Below, one piece after another: positions 8,394 to 17,121 of a stretch of 59,812 nt of DNA. The notes beneath the pieces are model-generated. The model had not been told where the DNA came from. It searched no databases and saw only the letters and a program-made list of their open reading frames with translations. Position 1 is the first letter of the stretch; the number at the start of each line of letters is the position of its first letter. The position numbers and the translations under genes are program-made. Origin of the DNA: Bryobacterales bacterium (GTDB lineage Bacteria; Acidobacteriota; Terriglobia; Bryobacterales; UBA6623); the NCBI GenBank assembly GCA_022823865.1, contig JAJEHF010000142.1, positions 1-59,812 on the forward strand, given 5' to 3'.

Positions 8394-9299
8394 TTGCACG
8401 GAGTAAGCCTGCACTCCACGCGCTGGGTCGCCTTGATCGCGGCCGCACTGCTGCTCGCAGTCGCGCCGGTCGGCGCGCAAGATCCTGCTGCGGTCGACAA
8501 TCCCCGAGTCGGACCCGCGCGCGGATCGCTCGTGATCATTGGCGGCGCAATGCGGGACCCAGAGATCGTCGAGCGAATCATCGACCTCGCCGGGGGCCCT
8601 GACGCCCCGCTGGTAGTGATCCCGACCGCCGGAGGAGCGCCGCACTACGACCAGTACTGGAGGGGCCAGCGGCCGTTCAAAGACGCAGGCGCAACCGACA
8701 TTACCGTTCTGCACACGTACGACCCGAAGGTGGCCGACACGGACGAATTCGTCGCTCCGCTGCGGCGGGCCCGCGGCGTGTTCTTCGGCGGCGGCCGGCA
8801 GTGGCGCTTGGCCGACGCGTACTTGAACACCCGCACCCACACGGAGCTGCTCGCGCTATTGGACCGGGGCGGGGTGATCAGCGGGTCTTCGGCCGGGGCG
8901 TCGATCATGGGCTCGTTCTTGGTCCGCGGGGACACCAAGACCAATACCGTCATGATGGGAGACCACGTCGAGGGCTTCGGACTGTTGAAGAACGTCGGGA
9001 TAGACCAGCATCTGCTCCGGCGAAACCGCCAATTCGACCTTCTCGAAGTGATCGAGGCCCACCCCAGACTGCTGGGAATCGGAATCGACGAGAACACGGC
9101 GATCGTCGTGCAGGGGGACCGGTTCGAAGTCATCGGGCAGAGCTATGCGGTCATCTACGACAACCAGCGAAAGATCCCACCCGACGGCAGGTTCTATTTC
9201 CTCGCGCCCGGCGACCGCTACGACATGGGATCTCGCGAGCCTTTCCGGCCCAGCGTGACAGACAGGCCTCTGGAACGAGTCCAGAAGGCCCCGTGGTAG
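8394..9299 (+). CDS. Exported cyanophycinase-like serine peptidase (family S51)
   Basis: The 301-residue protein starts with a signal peptide (about residues 9-28, ending VGAQD). It has the cyanophycinase/peptidase E fold: RGSLVIIGGAMRD, PLVVIPTAGG, GVFFGGGRQWRL, and the nucleophile elbow GSSAGAS with Ser166. Downstream are DQHLLRRNRQFDLLEVI and GIGIDENTAIVV, both typical of cyanophycinases. These enzymes cleave beta-aspartyl-arginine from multi-L-arginyl-poly-aspartate. No cyanophycin synthetase is seen in the window, and the export signal suggests use of external cyanophycin or another beta-aspartyl peptide. The TTG start fits the position of the promoter and the signal peptide. An internal in-frame TTG at 8433 is less likely. 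Confidence 0.88.
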   Translation: MHGVSLHSTRWVALIAAALLLAVAPVGAQDPAAVDNPRVGPARGSLVIIGGAMRDPEIVERIIDLAGGPDAPLVVIPTAGGAPHYDQYWRGQRPFKDAGATDITVLHTYDPKVADTDEFVAPLRRARGVFFGGGRQWRLADAYLNTRTHTELLALLDRGGVISGSSAGASIMGSFLVRGDTKTNTVMMGDHVEGFGLLKNVGIDQHLLRRNRQFDLLEVIEAHPRLLGIGIDENTAIVVQGDRFEVIGQSYAVIYDNQRKIPPDGRFYFLAPGDRYDMGSREPFRPSVTDRPLERVQKAPW

Positions 9300-9434
9300 C
9301 GATCAGCGACCGCGGTGCGATCCAAGACGGACTCACGTCCTGGCACACGCGAGGCTTGGCGGTGAAGAGAGCCCGCTCGCATTGGAACTCCCAGCCCGGA
9401 CGTTCGAGAACCTCCGTGAGGCTCCGGCTCCATT

Positions 9435-9955
9435 TCAACAGGTGTTTTGGGTCGGGCCAGAGTTAAGGAGGAATTCGCCAATGTCGGCCTCAGCCGGTCG
9501 CGCCTCCCACCCGTCAAGCTCGAGGCGCTCCCGCGACCGCTCCCCGGTCGTCCCGTGTCGACGCACGTTCCTCGTCCCCACCAGCCAACGCTCGGCCTGC
9601 TCATTCAGATCCGCGTCGCCAACGAAGTCCCGGCCGCGAGAGAGGCTCTTGCAGACGTAGCGGATCGGCCGCTCCACCTTGTACCTCGTCCACTCCGGCA
9701 GGGCCCGCAGGAGCGCGGTCGGAAGCCCCAATGCGCCACGAACCGCAAGAACTCCGCAGTTAGCACCAAGCCGCCACCAGCCAAGCAGTCGTCGGAAACT
9801 AGCACCGCCCCCATCTGGTCGAACAGCAACCCCGCAGGCACGCCCCCGAAGCGTTCGAACGCTCCCTCCGGCCCGTCGCAGAGCACCTACATCGTCTGCT
9901 GCGGGAAGAATCGCAGCAACAGCAGGCGCGAGTAGCCAGCACCGCCAGTGTCGAG
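9435..9955 (-). pseudogene. IS21-family transposase (IstA) remnant
   Basis: On the complement strand, two frames together match the integrase core and C-terminal part of IstA. One frame (about 9605-9955) has GYSRLLLLRFFPQQTM, a stop codon, then FERFGGVPAGLLFDQMGAV and VLTAEFLRFVAHWGF. The other (about 9540-9731) continues with KVERPIRYVCKSLSRG, DADLNEQAERWL and NVRRHGTTGE. At least one frameshift and one internal stop break the gene, and the N-terminal DNA-binding region is missing. No istB helper ATPase is present. This is therefore a dead fragment. The bases from 9300 to 9434 between the cyanophycinase-like gene and the remnant hold nothing I recognise. Confidence 0.82.
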
Positions 9956-9956
9956 A

Positions 9957-9996
9957 GTCACTTTATTCCGGCACCTCGGTGTCAGATTATTCCGGC
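9957..9996 (+). repeat. Two-copy direct repeat beside the IS21 remnant
   Basis: GTCACTTTATTCCGGC (9957-9972) and GTCAGATTATTCCGGC (9981-9996) are 14/16 identical and lie 24 bases apart. They sit just upstream of the IstA remnant. IS21 elements carry multiple terminal repeats bound by the transposase, so these may be part of an element end. That reading is inference. Confidence 0.5.
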
Positions 9997-10205
9997 GGCA
10001 GTTGGGCCGGTATTTTCGCATTGATTGACTACTGCCGGAAAGGACTGAGAAGTATGCGTGCGGCTGCCTGAATGCACTGGTAGGCTATGGACTTACGAGC
10101 CTATCGAGGAAGCAACCGTCTTCGGAATATATCGATTTCCAACCTGTTCGGCGTCAATCTAATTCGAGAAAAAAGGCCGTTTTCCCTCAATGTGAATTTG
10201 TACAG

Positions 10206-10715
10206 CGGCCGGGTCTGCGGCTCCTCGCCTGCGCACGGATCCGCCGCGGCCGGTGTCTCCGCCGCTGTCCCGGCCGCGTCTCCGGCCGGATCGGTCGGCT
10301 CGGCCTCGCCCGCCGGCATGGCCTCGCTCTTGCGTCCGAACAGATCCTGTTGCAGGTTCGCCAGCTGGGCTTGCAGCTCTGCCTCCCGTTCCTGGGTCGC
10401 CTGCAAGACTGCGTCTTTGGCCTTCTGTGCGCCTTCGAGTTGCTCACAACGCGCGCACGCAGGCCGCTCCCCGACGCGCTGGCCCTTCTGGCTGAACTCC
10501 GTTCTGCCCACAACGGCCGGGCCACCTACCCCTACGATGGCAAGCTTGCCAAGCCAAGCCAAGGTCAAGTGCTCAGCCGCTGTTTTTTTGCGGGCCCGGC
10601 CCGACGCCGACCGCTTGCTCTGCTTTCCCGGCTCCCCGGAACTGCTTGCCTCAGCGTCGAGATCGTTGCAGAAGTCCGGTTCGACTGCCGCTGCCCCACT
10701 CTCGTAGTTCTGCAA
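10206..10715 (-). pseudogene. IS66-family TnpC N-terminal fragment
   Basis: The complement strand encodes a charged coiled-coil stretch (ARCEQLEGAQKAKDAVLQ to AELQAQLANLQQDL) followed by LFGRKSEAMPAGE. LFGRKSE is the hallmark after the leucine-zipper-like N-terminus of IS66 TnpC transposases. The frame then runs into an AT-richer sequence (about 10087-10205) with no transposase similarity, so the catalytic DDE part is lost. The fragment abuts the truncated sulfatase gene on the opposite strand, which suggests that the insertion removed that gene's 5' part. The IS66 helper genes tnpA and tnpB are not seen. Confidence 0.6.
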
Positions 10716-10739
10716 CCAAGCCTGACTCTAGCGCCCCGA

Positions 10740-11279
10740 AACCTGAGTGCTTACTGGGAGGGCGGCCATCGCGTGCCCTTGCTCATGAGGTGGACGGGAA
10801 GAATCGAACCGGGATCGACCAGCCTCCAGCTGGTCAGTCTCACGGACATATTCGCCACGAGTCTCGACGCGATCGGGGCGAACGTTCCCGCCACAGGTGC
10901 CGAGGACAGCATCAGCTTCCTCGGAGCCACGTTTGGGAGATCGCCCGAAAGTGCTCGAACGTCACTGGTCAGCCACTTAAACCAGGGAGAGTTCGCGTAT
11001 CGCGACGGCCCTTGGAAGCTCGTCTACCGACGCAGCGATCCCAGCCTCGAGAATTCACGGGGCCAGTCGACGATTGCCGAGCTCTACAACCTCGAATCCG
11101 ACATCGCGGAGGAGCATGACCTTGCCGCCGAGAATCCGGAGATGGCAGAGGAACTGAAGCGACGGTTCGACGAGGTGATTGCGCGGGGCGCTAGCCGGCC
11201 CGGTGTCGAATCGGCCAATGACGCGGCCATCCGCTACGAGATAACCCAGACCGAGCGATGGGCTCCGCCTGCACCGTGA
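10740..11279 (+). pseudogene. Sulfatase C-terminal remnant (arylsulfatase A type)
   Basis: From YWEGGHRVPLLMRWTGRIEP onward, the translation follows the C-terminal half of arylsulfatase-type enzymes: LVSLTDIFATSLDAIGANVP, an EDSISFL segment, FAYRDGPWKLVYRR, LYNLESDIAEEHDLAAENPE, and a terminal helix. The catalytic N-terminal part, with the C/S-x-P-x-R formylglycine site and the metal ligands, is absent. What precedes it is the IS66 fragment in antisense. The open frame continues upstream through the IS fragment by chance. The gene is therefore beheaded and inactive. The parent enzyme would have been a periplasmic sulfate-ester hydrolase. Confidence 0.8.
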
Positions 11280-11441
11280 GGCGTTCTCCCTGGATTCGGC
11301 CTGACCGGAGCCGCAGGCTGATTCTGCTTGCCTTCGACTGGTGACTGCGAGACATCCGTGCCGTGCTTTGCGGTTTCCTGCTCTCGGAACTTCCGTCGGA
11401 CGATTGACTTGCGAAGGCCCCGGAAACCGCCCGGTTCGCGC

Positions 11442-11470
11442 TTCCCGCTGGCTCGACCAAGGCCTACAAT
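11442..11470 (+). promoter_or_regulatory. Promoter of the polysaccharide deacetylase, leaderless spacing
   Basis: TTCCCG (11442-11447) is followed after 17 bases by TACAAT (11465-11470). The ATG is only seven bases further on, so the mRNA would start at or near the start codon. Confidence 0.5.
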
Positions 11471-11477
11471 CGGAGCC

Positions 11478-13175
11478 ATGCCGGATGCAAGCCGCTCGCG
11501 ACGGGACGTGCTGCAAATCGCGGCCACCGCTGGAGCGTCCGCGATCCTCGGCTGCGCGACGTCGCGGCCGACGGCCGTGCTTACGTTCGACGACGCCGTC
11601 AAATCGCATCGTCACTTCGTGGCGCCGTTGCTCGCCGAACTCGGCTTTTCCGCAACGTTCTTTGTGACCCATCGCTGGATGGACGACCGAGAGAACTTCA
11701 TGTCTTGGGACGAGATTGCGGAGATCGCCGAAATGGGTTTCGAGATCGGCAACCACTCCTGGTCGCATCCGAGCTTCGCAGTGCCGAAGCATGCCGCCCG
11801 CATGGAAGGTGAGCTGGCCCTGGTCGAGAACGAACTGGAGCGGGTCGGCGTGGACAAGCCGGTGAGCTTCGCATGGTGCGGGAACCGCTTCGGTCCCGAA
11901 GCTCTCCAGAAGCTGCGGGACCTGGGATATCGTTTCGCCCGGCGTGGCCTGTCCCCGGAACTGGACAACCGGGCACTTGCTGCAGGTCCCGCCTACGATC
12001 CCCTGCGCCACGATCCTCTGCTGATACCCACCACGGGGAACGCCGTGCCTGGCTGGACGCCCGAGATCTTCCGCCAGGTCCTCGACCGGGCCACCGAGGG
12101 GATCGTCGTGCTGCAGTTCCATGGCGTGCCGGATGTGGCCCACGACTGGGTCCATACGCCGCCCGAGGCTTTCCGGGACTACATGAGAGAGCTGCAGAAG
12201 CGGGGGTTCCAGACCTTGGCGATCCGCGATCTGGAGGCATGGCTTCCGGGCGGGGAAGTGGCTGACCGGAATGCCGGCATCCGAAATCCGCCGGACCCGG
12301 ACGGCACTTTGGAACAACCGGTCGAAATCGTACAGACGCGCGACGACTTGAAACGTTGGACCGACACGATGGTAAGGCACCGCTACACCGTCGAGGAAGC
12401 CGCGGTCGTCGCAGGTCTCTCCACCGAGGGCGCCTCGGAGTACGAGCGCCGCCTTGCGGGCAGGGACGTTCCGGGACCGGGACGACTCGACCTCCAACCC
12501 TATCCCGGAGGCCGACATCCCCGCATCGGTTTCCTGGAAGGGGCGATTGATCCGCTGCGAGGCACGAAGGCGAGCGTCTTCCTGCCCTGGGATCCCGACA
12601 GCTACGCCGTAATCGACCTACCCGAACTGATCACCTCGCATCTAGGCCATTTGTTTCTGGCCCACACTCACGTTCCCACCCTCTGGACCGATCGCAACGA
12701 GTGGCTCGACAACGTGGACATGCAGCCGGTGCCGGGCGGCGGACTGGAACTGGAGTGGCAATTGCCGAACGGAATCGTCTTCGGGTCGTCCTTGCAGCCC
12801 AAAGCCGAGTCTGTGGAGATGAGCCTCTGGCTACGCAACGGACTCGACCAGGCGCTGCGCGGGTTGCGAACCCAACTCTGCGTGATGTTGAAGGGGGCGA
12901 GCGGATTCAATGCGCAGACGCTGGAAAACAAGGTGTTCCGGCCGCCCGTTGCCGCTGTCCGCTCGGACGGCAACCATCGCTGGATCCTGACTGCGTGGGA
13001 GCGCTCAGGCCGTTGCTGGGGGAACACCCGCTGCCCGTGCATGCACTCGGATCCAGTGTTCCCGGACTGCGAGCCGGGCGAGACCGTTCTGCTTCGAGGG
13101 AGGCTGTGGTTCCACGAAGGGGAAGCGGTGGGCCAGGAGATAAAGACCGCCACTGGTGAGTTTGAGCCGATCTAG
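11478..13175 (+). CDS. Tat/lipoprotein polysaccharide deacetylase with unusual C-terminal half
   Basis: The ATG at 11478 gives 565 residues with a twin-arginine start (SRRDVLQIAATAGASAILGC) that ends in a lipobox Cys26. This predicts a Tat-exported, membrane-anchored lipoprotein. Residues about 33-240 are a NodB/CE4 domain: LTFDDA holds the catalytic and metal Asp pair, FFVTHRWMDD follows, HSWSHP gives the HxxxH metal site, and VVLQFHGVPD supplies a late His. The enzyme would remove N- or O-acetyl groups from an envelope or external glycan. Residues about 330-565 are a second region I do not recognise, rich in Trp and aromatic residues (HTHVPTLWTDRNEWLDN). It may bind the substrate. The gene lies between IS remnants but is itself intact. 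Confidence 0.86.
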   Translation: MPDASRSRRDVLQIAATAGASAILGCATSRPTAVLTFDDAVKSHRHFVAPLLAELGFSATFFVTHRWMDDRENFMSWDEIAEIAEMGFEIGNHSWSHPSFAVPKHAARMEGELALVENELERVGVDKPVSFAWCGNRFGPEALQKLRDLGYRFARRGLSPELDNRALAAGPAYDPLRHDPLLIPTTGNAVPGWTPEIFRQVLDRATEGIVVLQFHGVPDVAHDWVHTPPEAFRDYMRELQKRGFQTLAIRDLEAWLPGGEVADRNAGIRNPPDPDGTLEQPVEIVQTRDDLKRWTDTMVRHRYTVEEAAVVAGLSTEGASEYERRLAGRDVPGPGRLDLQPYPGGRHPRIGFLEGAIDPLRGTKASVFLPWDPDSYAVIDLPELITSHLGHLFLAHTHVPTLWTDRNEWLDNVDMQPVPGGGLELEWQLPNGIVFGSSLQPKAESVEMSLWLRNGLDQALRGLRTQLCVMLKGASGFNAQTLENKVFRPPVAAVRSDGNHRWILTAWERSGRCWGNTRCPCMHSDPVFPDCEPGETVLLRGRLWFHEGEAVGQEIKTATGEFEPI

Positions 13176-13200
13176 TGTCCCGTGCCTCAAATGACATCAT

Positions 13201-14279
13201 TTAGTCCTCGGTCTCGGCAAGCGCCTTCCGAGCCCAGTGGACCTTCTCGAGAATGTCCTTGCCGCTTGCCTTCCACTTGTACGGCCGCAGATTCTGGTTG
13301 CGCTCGGCCAGGTAGGCGGTGATCGCGTCCGTAAGTTCCTTCACGCTCGCGAAGCTGCCCGCACGCACGCAGTCCTCCGTCAGGTCCGCGAAGAACCGCT
13401 CCACCATGTTCATCCACGAGCTCGAGGTGGGGGTGAAGTACATGTGGAACGGCTTGTGCCGCTCCAGCCAGGCCTTCACCTGCGCGTGCTTGTGCGTGCT
13501 GTAATTGTCCGCAATCAGGTGCGTCTCCAGGTCCTTCGGCACCTCGCGCTGGATCTGCTTGAGGAACCGCAGCCATTCCAAGTGGGTGTGCTTGGGCTCG
13601 GTGCGGTAGATTAGCTGGCCCTCCAGGTAGCTGAGAGCGGCGAACAGGCAGATCGTGCCGTGCCGCTAGTAGTCGTGGGTGCGCGTGCGGATGTGCTCGG
13701 TTCCAAGCGGCAGCCCTGGCTGGGTGCGTTCCAGCGTCTAGCATTGCGTCTTCTCGTCGCAGCAGAGTACGACCGCGTTCTCGGGCGGGTCCAGGTACAG
13801 CCCGATCACGTCCCAGAACTTGCACTCGAAGTCCTTGTCGTTCGACAGCTTGAAGGTCTTCGTGCGGTGCGGCTTGAGGCCGTTGCGACGCCAAATGCGG
13901 CCGACCGTGGATGGCGAGATTCCGGCTTCCGCAGCCATGCTGCGGGTACTCCTGCGCGCCCGGACGGCCGGCTTCTGCCCGGCCTGGGTGAGGACCTCTC
14001 GACCGTGGAGGCGGGCACCGACGGTCGCCGCCCGCGGCCGGGCTGGTCGTGCAGGCCGGCGATGCCCTCGGCGTCGAAGCGTTGCGACCAGCGGTTGACA
14101 CACACGACGCTGACGTCGAGCCGCTCGGCCACCTCGCGCTGGCTGAGACCCTCGTGGCCCAGCAGCACGGTGCGGGCCCGCAGGCAGTCGCGCTGGAAGG
14201 TCGTGGACGCCCGCACGCGACGTTCCAGCTCTGCGCGTTCCTCGGGGAACATGTCGAGAACCTCGATGGGGCGGGCCAT
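13201..14279 (-). pseudogene. IS630-family transposase, decayed
   Basis: The N-terminal HTH region (from ATG at 14279) reads [10 protein letters not shown], then [20 protein letters not shown] and [19 protein letters not shown] frameshift near 14.0 kb moves the coding frame, which goes on with [33 protein letters not shown] and the DDE segments [20 protein letters not shown] and FTPTSSSWMNMVERFF. In that second frame, two in-frame TAG codons occur, at 13738-13740 (after DEKTQC) and about 70 bases further 3'. The C-terminal DDE part is otherwise well preserved, so the decay is recent. IS630 elements insert at TA. I could not confirm terminal repeats, although 13174-13200 is the likely left end. 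Confidence 0.88.
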
Positions 14280-14329
14280 GGGCGTACTCTTCGGCCATGG
14301 CACCACGATTTCGCCGTCACATTGACTCG

Positions 14330-15080
14330 GATTGGCGTTCGCAAGGGTCTTCGAATCGACCCCTGAGGCGCCTGCAGCTCAGGGCTAGGATGGCATTGAC
14401 TCCGTCGGCGGACCAGTGCGTCCCTGGCCCCATGGTGATCTTGCAGCCAGCCGCGACCACACCCGAGCCCATGGTCAGGCCCACAGCTCGGAAGTGCCTG
14501 TAGCGCATGCGCTGGCGGCCCGCCGCGACACACTCCGCACACAGGCTCGCCGGTGCAGGAGGGTCACAGTTCCCAGCGTGCTCGCTCATCGCCGCCTGGA
14601 GGCCGATATGGCCTTGGTCGAGGTCCTCGCGGCGCTGGCCGACCTAGGTTTGCGCGGCATCCGGACCGGAGCGATTGAGCGCCTTGGCACCCTCGCGAGG
14701 TGCTGCTTGGCGTGGTAGAGGCCCCGGATCCTCAGGGGGCCGGGCAAGGCTTCGGTGGCAAGTTTCCAGATCCAGGGGCTCCGTCTCCCATTTACCGCAC
14801 AGCGGCGGGCTTAGGTGAAGCGGCGGAGTCGCGCGTCACCTAGGACGCGCCGGGCGAAAGGGAAGAGTGCGGGGTCGGTGTCGCGGCAGGCGATGGTCTC
14901 GATCGCGGTGCGGTACAAGACTAAGCCCGGGTCGTGCTGCGGACGGCCATCGCCATCGGGGCCAGTGGCTGTCCAAGAGGTGACCAGCTCGGCCTCGCGG
15001 TTCCTGGTAGCCCCGTCGTGCTGCCCGCGGGCGCGGCCGGCGGTTTCGGGCCGGCGCGCGGGCATGCCGGTGCCGTCTAG
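14330..15080 (-). pseudogene. ISKra4-family transposase, decayed
   Basis: Three pieces on the complement strand follow the order of an ISKra4 transposase. The first (about 14811-15080) has DGTGMPARRPETAGR, the catalytic-domain start, then NREAELVTSWT and a short QHDPG segment. The second (about 14690-14730) has GLYHAKQHLAR, matching the conserved L-Y-H-A-x-x-H-L. The third (14330-14560) has MRYRHFRAVGLTMGSGVVAAG, GTHWSADGVNAILAL and RLRGRFED, the C-terminal end. Frameshifts separate the pieces and the N-terminal third is missing, since the remnant begins at the 3' end of the next gene. It sits tail to head with the IS630 remnant, forming nested IS debris. Confidence 0.78.
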
Positions 15081-15090
15081 GGACGAGCGA

Positions 15091-16323
15091 CTAGGTTGCC
15101 GTTCGAGCGGGAACCGGCAAGTCCAGTCCGATCGCATCGTGATCGGACAGCGGCGGCACGCGGCCTTCGCGGAACTCGTGCAACACGACCGGATCCTTCG
15201 GCGACACGCCCCGCGTGGCGAACCAGTCGATCTTCAGCGGGCACTTGCCGTTGAAATCCCTCAAAGCCCAGCGGACGAAATCGAAGCACCACTCCGGCAC
15301 CCATTCGCGCAGGTTCTTGTGCGTCTTGGCGTCTTCGACATCGTAGGAAGTGGTCCGCTCGTCCAGCACATTCGACGAGCGCCAGTCGAAGCCGCTCCGC
15401 TCCAGCAGCTGGAATAGATCGCGCTCGAACAGGGCATACGGCCGCAAGAAGTGGCCCTTGATCATGTTGTTGACGCCGAACATCAGCCTCACGAAATACC
15501 CGATGATCACCGCTCGGGCGCTCGAAGAGTCGAATGTCGTCGTATTCCAGTCGCCGGCGATCACGGCGGGGCCGCCGGGCGGCAGTCCGTCGATCACCAA
15601 CTCCATCTGGTCTCGCCGGTGGCGCTGGCGGGACTGCGCGTCCAAGTGAACCGAGCAAGCCGTCAGCGGCAATCCTGGCAAGTCGATCTCGGCGGCGATG
15701 GCTGCCTGCTGTCCCAGGCGCTTCTCACGGCCGCGCATCTTGTCGCGGCCGTTCCCCAAGGCGATGCGGCGCGGATTGCGCATCGGATAGCGGCTCAGCA
15801 GCGCATTGCCGTGCAAGCCCAAGTCGTTCTCCCCCGTGGACTCGCTTTCGACGCCCGCCCCCTTTGACAGGTTCAAGTAGCAGGGCGCGAAAGCGTAGTT
15901 CAGCCCCAGCTCGCGGGCCAGGTCGCGGGCAACGTTGCGATTTCCCGAACGAGCCATGCCCACGTCGGTCTCGGTGAGTAGCAGGACATCGGCTGAACGC
16001 AGATAGTAGTGCCCCCTGAACTGCTCCGTCTGGGCCTTGAACTCTATGCCGCGCTCGATGTTCCAAGACAGCAAGCGATACGACGACTTGGCCGGAGCAT
16101 CCGCAGCCGCGAACGTGCCGGTCTCGGCCGTCGCCAACACGCGTTCCGCTACGGGCTGGATCTGCCGGTACAGGTGGTGGCCCAACAGTTCGCGTGTCGA
16201 CCCGCACTGCGCCAGCTCCGCAAAGTGCGGGCGCAGCCGGTCTCTCACCACTTGCGCTGTCTCGTCGGCAGTGACGGCGTGCCCGCCGTCCGCTTCGACC
16301 GGCGTTCCGATTCGCAGGCCCAT
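15091..16323 (-). CDS. Endonuclease/exonuclease/phosphatase (EEP) family protein
   Basis: The 410-residue protein has the EEP (DNase I-like) catalytic pattern: SWNIERG near residue 90, LLLTETDVGM with the metal Glu, CSVHLDAQS, AGDWNTTTFDS with the Asp-Trp-Asn motif, and the terminal SDHDAIGLDLP. The first 75 residues are a helical extension without a signal peptide, so the enzyme is probably cytosolic. EEP members hydrolyse phosphodiester or phosphomonoester bonds in nucleic acids, phosphoinositides or nucleotides, and the substrate cannot be read here. The gene starts back to back with rsmE. A TAGACT box lies five bases before the ATG. Its 3' end touches the ISKra4 remnant, but the catalytic motifs are complete. 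Confidence 0.85.
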   Translation of the reverse strand: MGLRIGTPVEADGGHAVTADETAQVVRDRLRPHFAELAQCGSTRELLGHHLYRQIQPVAERVLATAETGTFAAADAPAKSSYRLLSWNIERGIEFKAQTEQFRGHYYLRSADVLLLTETDVGMARSGNRNVARDLARELGLNYAFAPCYLNLSKGAGVESESTGENDLGLHGNALLSRYPMRNPRRIALGNGRDKMRGREKRLGQQAAIAAEIDLPGLPLTACSVHLDAQSRQRHRRDQMELVIDGLPPGGPAVIAGDWNTTTFDSSSARAVIIGYFVRLMFGVNNMIKGHFLRPYALFERDLFQLLERSGFDWRSSNVLDERTTSYDVEDAKTHKNLREWVPEWCFDFVRWALRDFNGKCPLKIDWFATRGVSPKDPVVLHEFREGRVPPLSDHDAIGLDLPVPARTAT

Positions 16324-16404
16324 GCTCCAGTCTACCGATCAGGGGAGACAGCCAATCGCGGCGGGGCAGTCGCCCCGCGGAAGCAAGCGATAAGCTGGTT
16401 GGAA

Positions 16405-17121
16405 ATGGCCCTGCGACGCGTGTTCGTGGACGGGATCGAGGGCGGCGCGGCAGTCGCTCGCGGCGCCCAAGCACATCACCTCGCGCGGGTGGCGCGCCTG
16501 CGGGCGGGGGAACAGGTCGAGGTTTCCGACCAAGTGACGGCCTATCGAGCCCTCACCGAGAGCTGCACGCCGACCGAGGTGCGCTTCCGCATCGAGCGCG
16601 CCCTGCCCGCCGAACCCGAATTCCCGCGCCTGAGCGTAGCGCTGGCGATCGTCAAGTTCGCCCGCTTCGAGTGGGCTGTCGAGAAGCTAACCGAACTCGG
16701 CGTGCATTCGATTACGCCCCTGATCGCCACCCGCAGCGACGCCATGCTGGTACAGTCGGCCGAGAAGCGAGCCGAGCGCTGGCGGCGCATCGCACTCGAG
16801 GCCGCCCAGCAGTCGCGACGGCTGGCCGCGCCGACCGTGCCAGCGCCGGTGGCCTTCGCTGACGCTGTCCAAGACTGTGCCAGCGATACGAAGCTATTGG
16901 CCGAACCGGCTGGCCCGCCCGTGGCAAGCGTCTGCTGCGGCCACGAGACAACCCTCCTTGTCGGCCCCGAGGGCGGTTGGACGCAGCAAGAGTCGCAATT
17001 GGCGCACGAGAGCGGTTTCAAGGCCGCGAGCCTCGGACGCAACGTGCTGAGGGCCGAGACAGCGGCTGTCGCTCTGGCCGCCATCTGTGCCAGCCGCTGC
17101 GGCATCGAGAGTGGAAGATGA
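16405..17121 (+). CDS. rsmE: 16S rRNA (uracil1498-N3)-methyltransferase
   Basis: RsmE methylates N3 of U1498 in 16S rRNA of the small subunit. The 238-residue protein begins MALRRVFVDG and has the PUA-like N-terminal part with AHHLARVARLRAGEQ. The SPOUT (alpha/beta-knot) domain follows: FARFEWAVEKLTELGVHSI, ATRSD, RRIALEAAQQSRRL, and the knot motif LLVGPEGGWTQQE followed by LGRNVLRAETAAVAL. The start at 16405 was chosen because the frame upstream overlaps the divergent EEP gene. The stop overlaps the ATG of the DUF4202 gene (ATGA), which itself overlaps actA, so rsmE heads the act operon. Confidence 0.93.
   Translation: MALRRVFVDGIEGGAAVARGAQAHHLARVARLRAGEQVEVSDQVTAYRALTESCTPTEVRFRIERALPAEPEFPRLSVALAIVKFARFEWAVEKLTELGVHSITPLIATRSDAMLVQSAEKRAERWRRIALEAAQQSRRLAAPTVPAPVAFADAVQDCASDTKLLAEPAGPPVASVCCGHETTLLVGPEGGWTQQESQLAHESGFKAASLGRNVLRAETAAVALAAICASRCGIESGR

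Noticed and set aside
10566..10600. A T7 run near 10581 considered as a terminator
   Set aside because: There is no stable stem directly before it, and it lies in the IS66 fragment coding for Lys residues.
10795..10850. A tRNA-like GAATCGAACC string in the sulfatase remnant
   Set aside because: No acceptor or anticodon stems surround it, and it encodes the conserved GRIEPG segment of the sulfatase.
13660..13745. Two in-frame TAG codons in the IS630 transposase, considered as amber recoding
   Set aside because: The same gene also has a frameshift near 14.0 kb, so decay explains it better.
14345..14375. TTCGAATC with short flanking complements, suggesting a tRNA T-arm
   Set aside because: The arm does not pair in the required five-base form, and the rest of a tRNA is absent.
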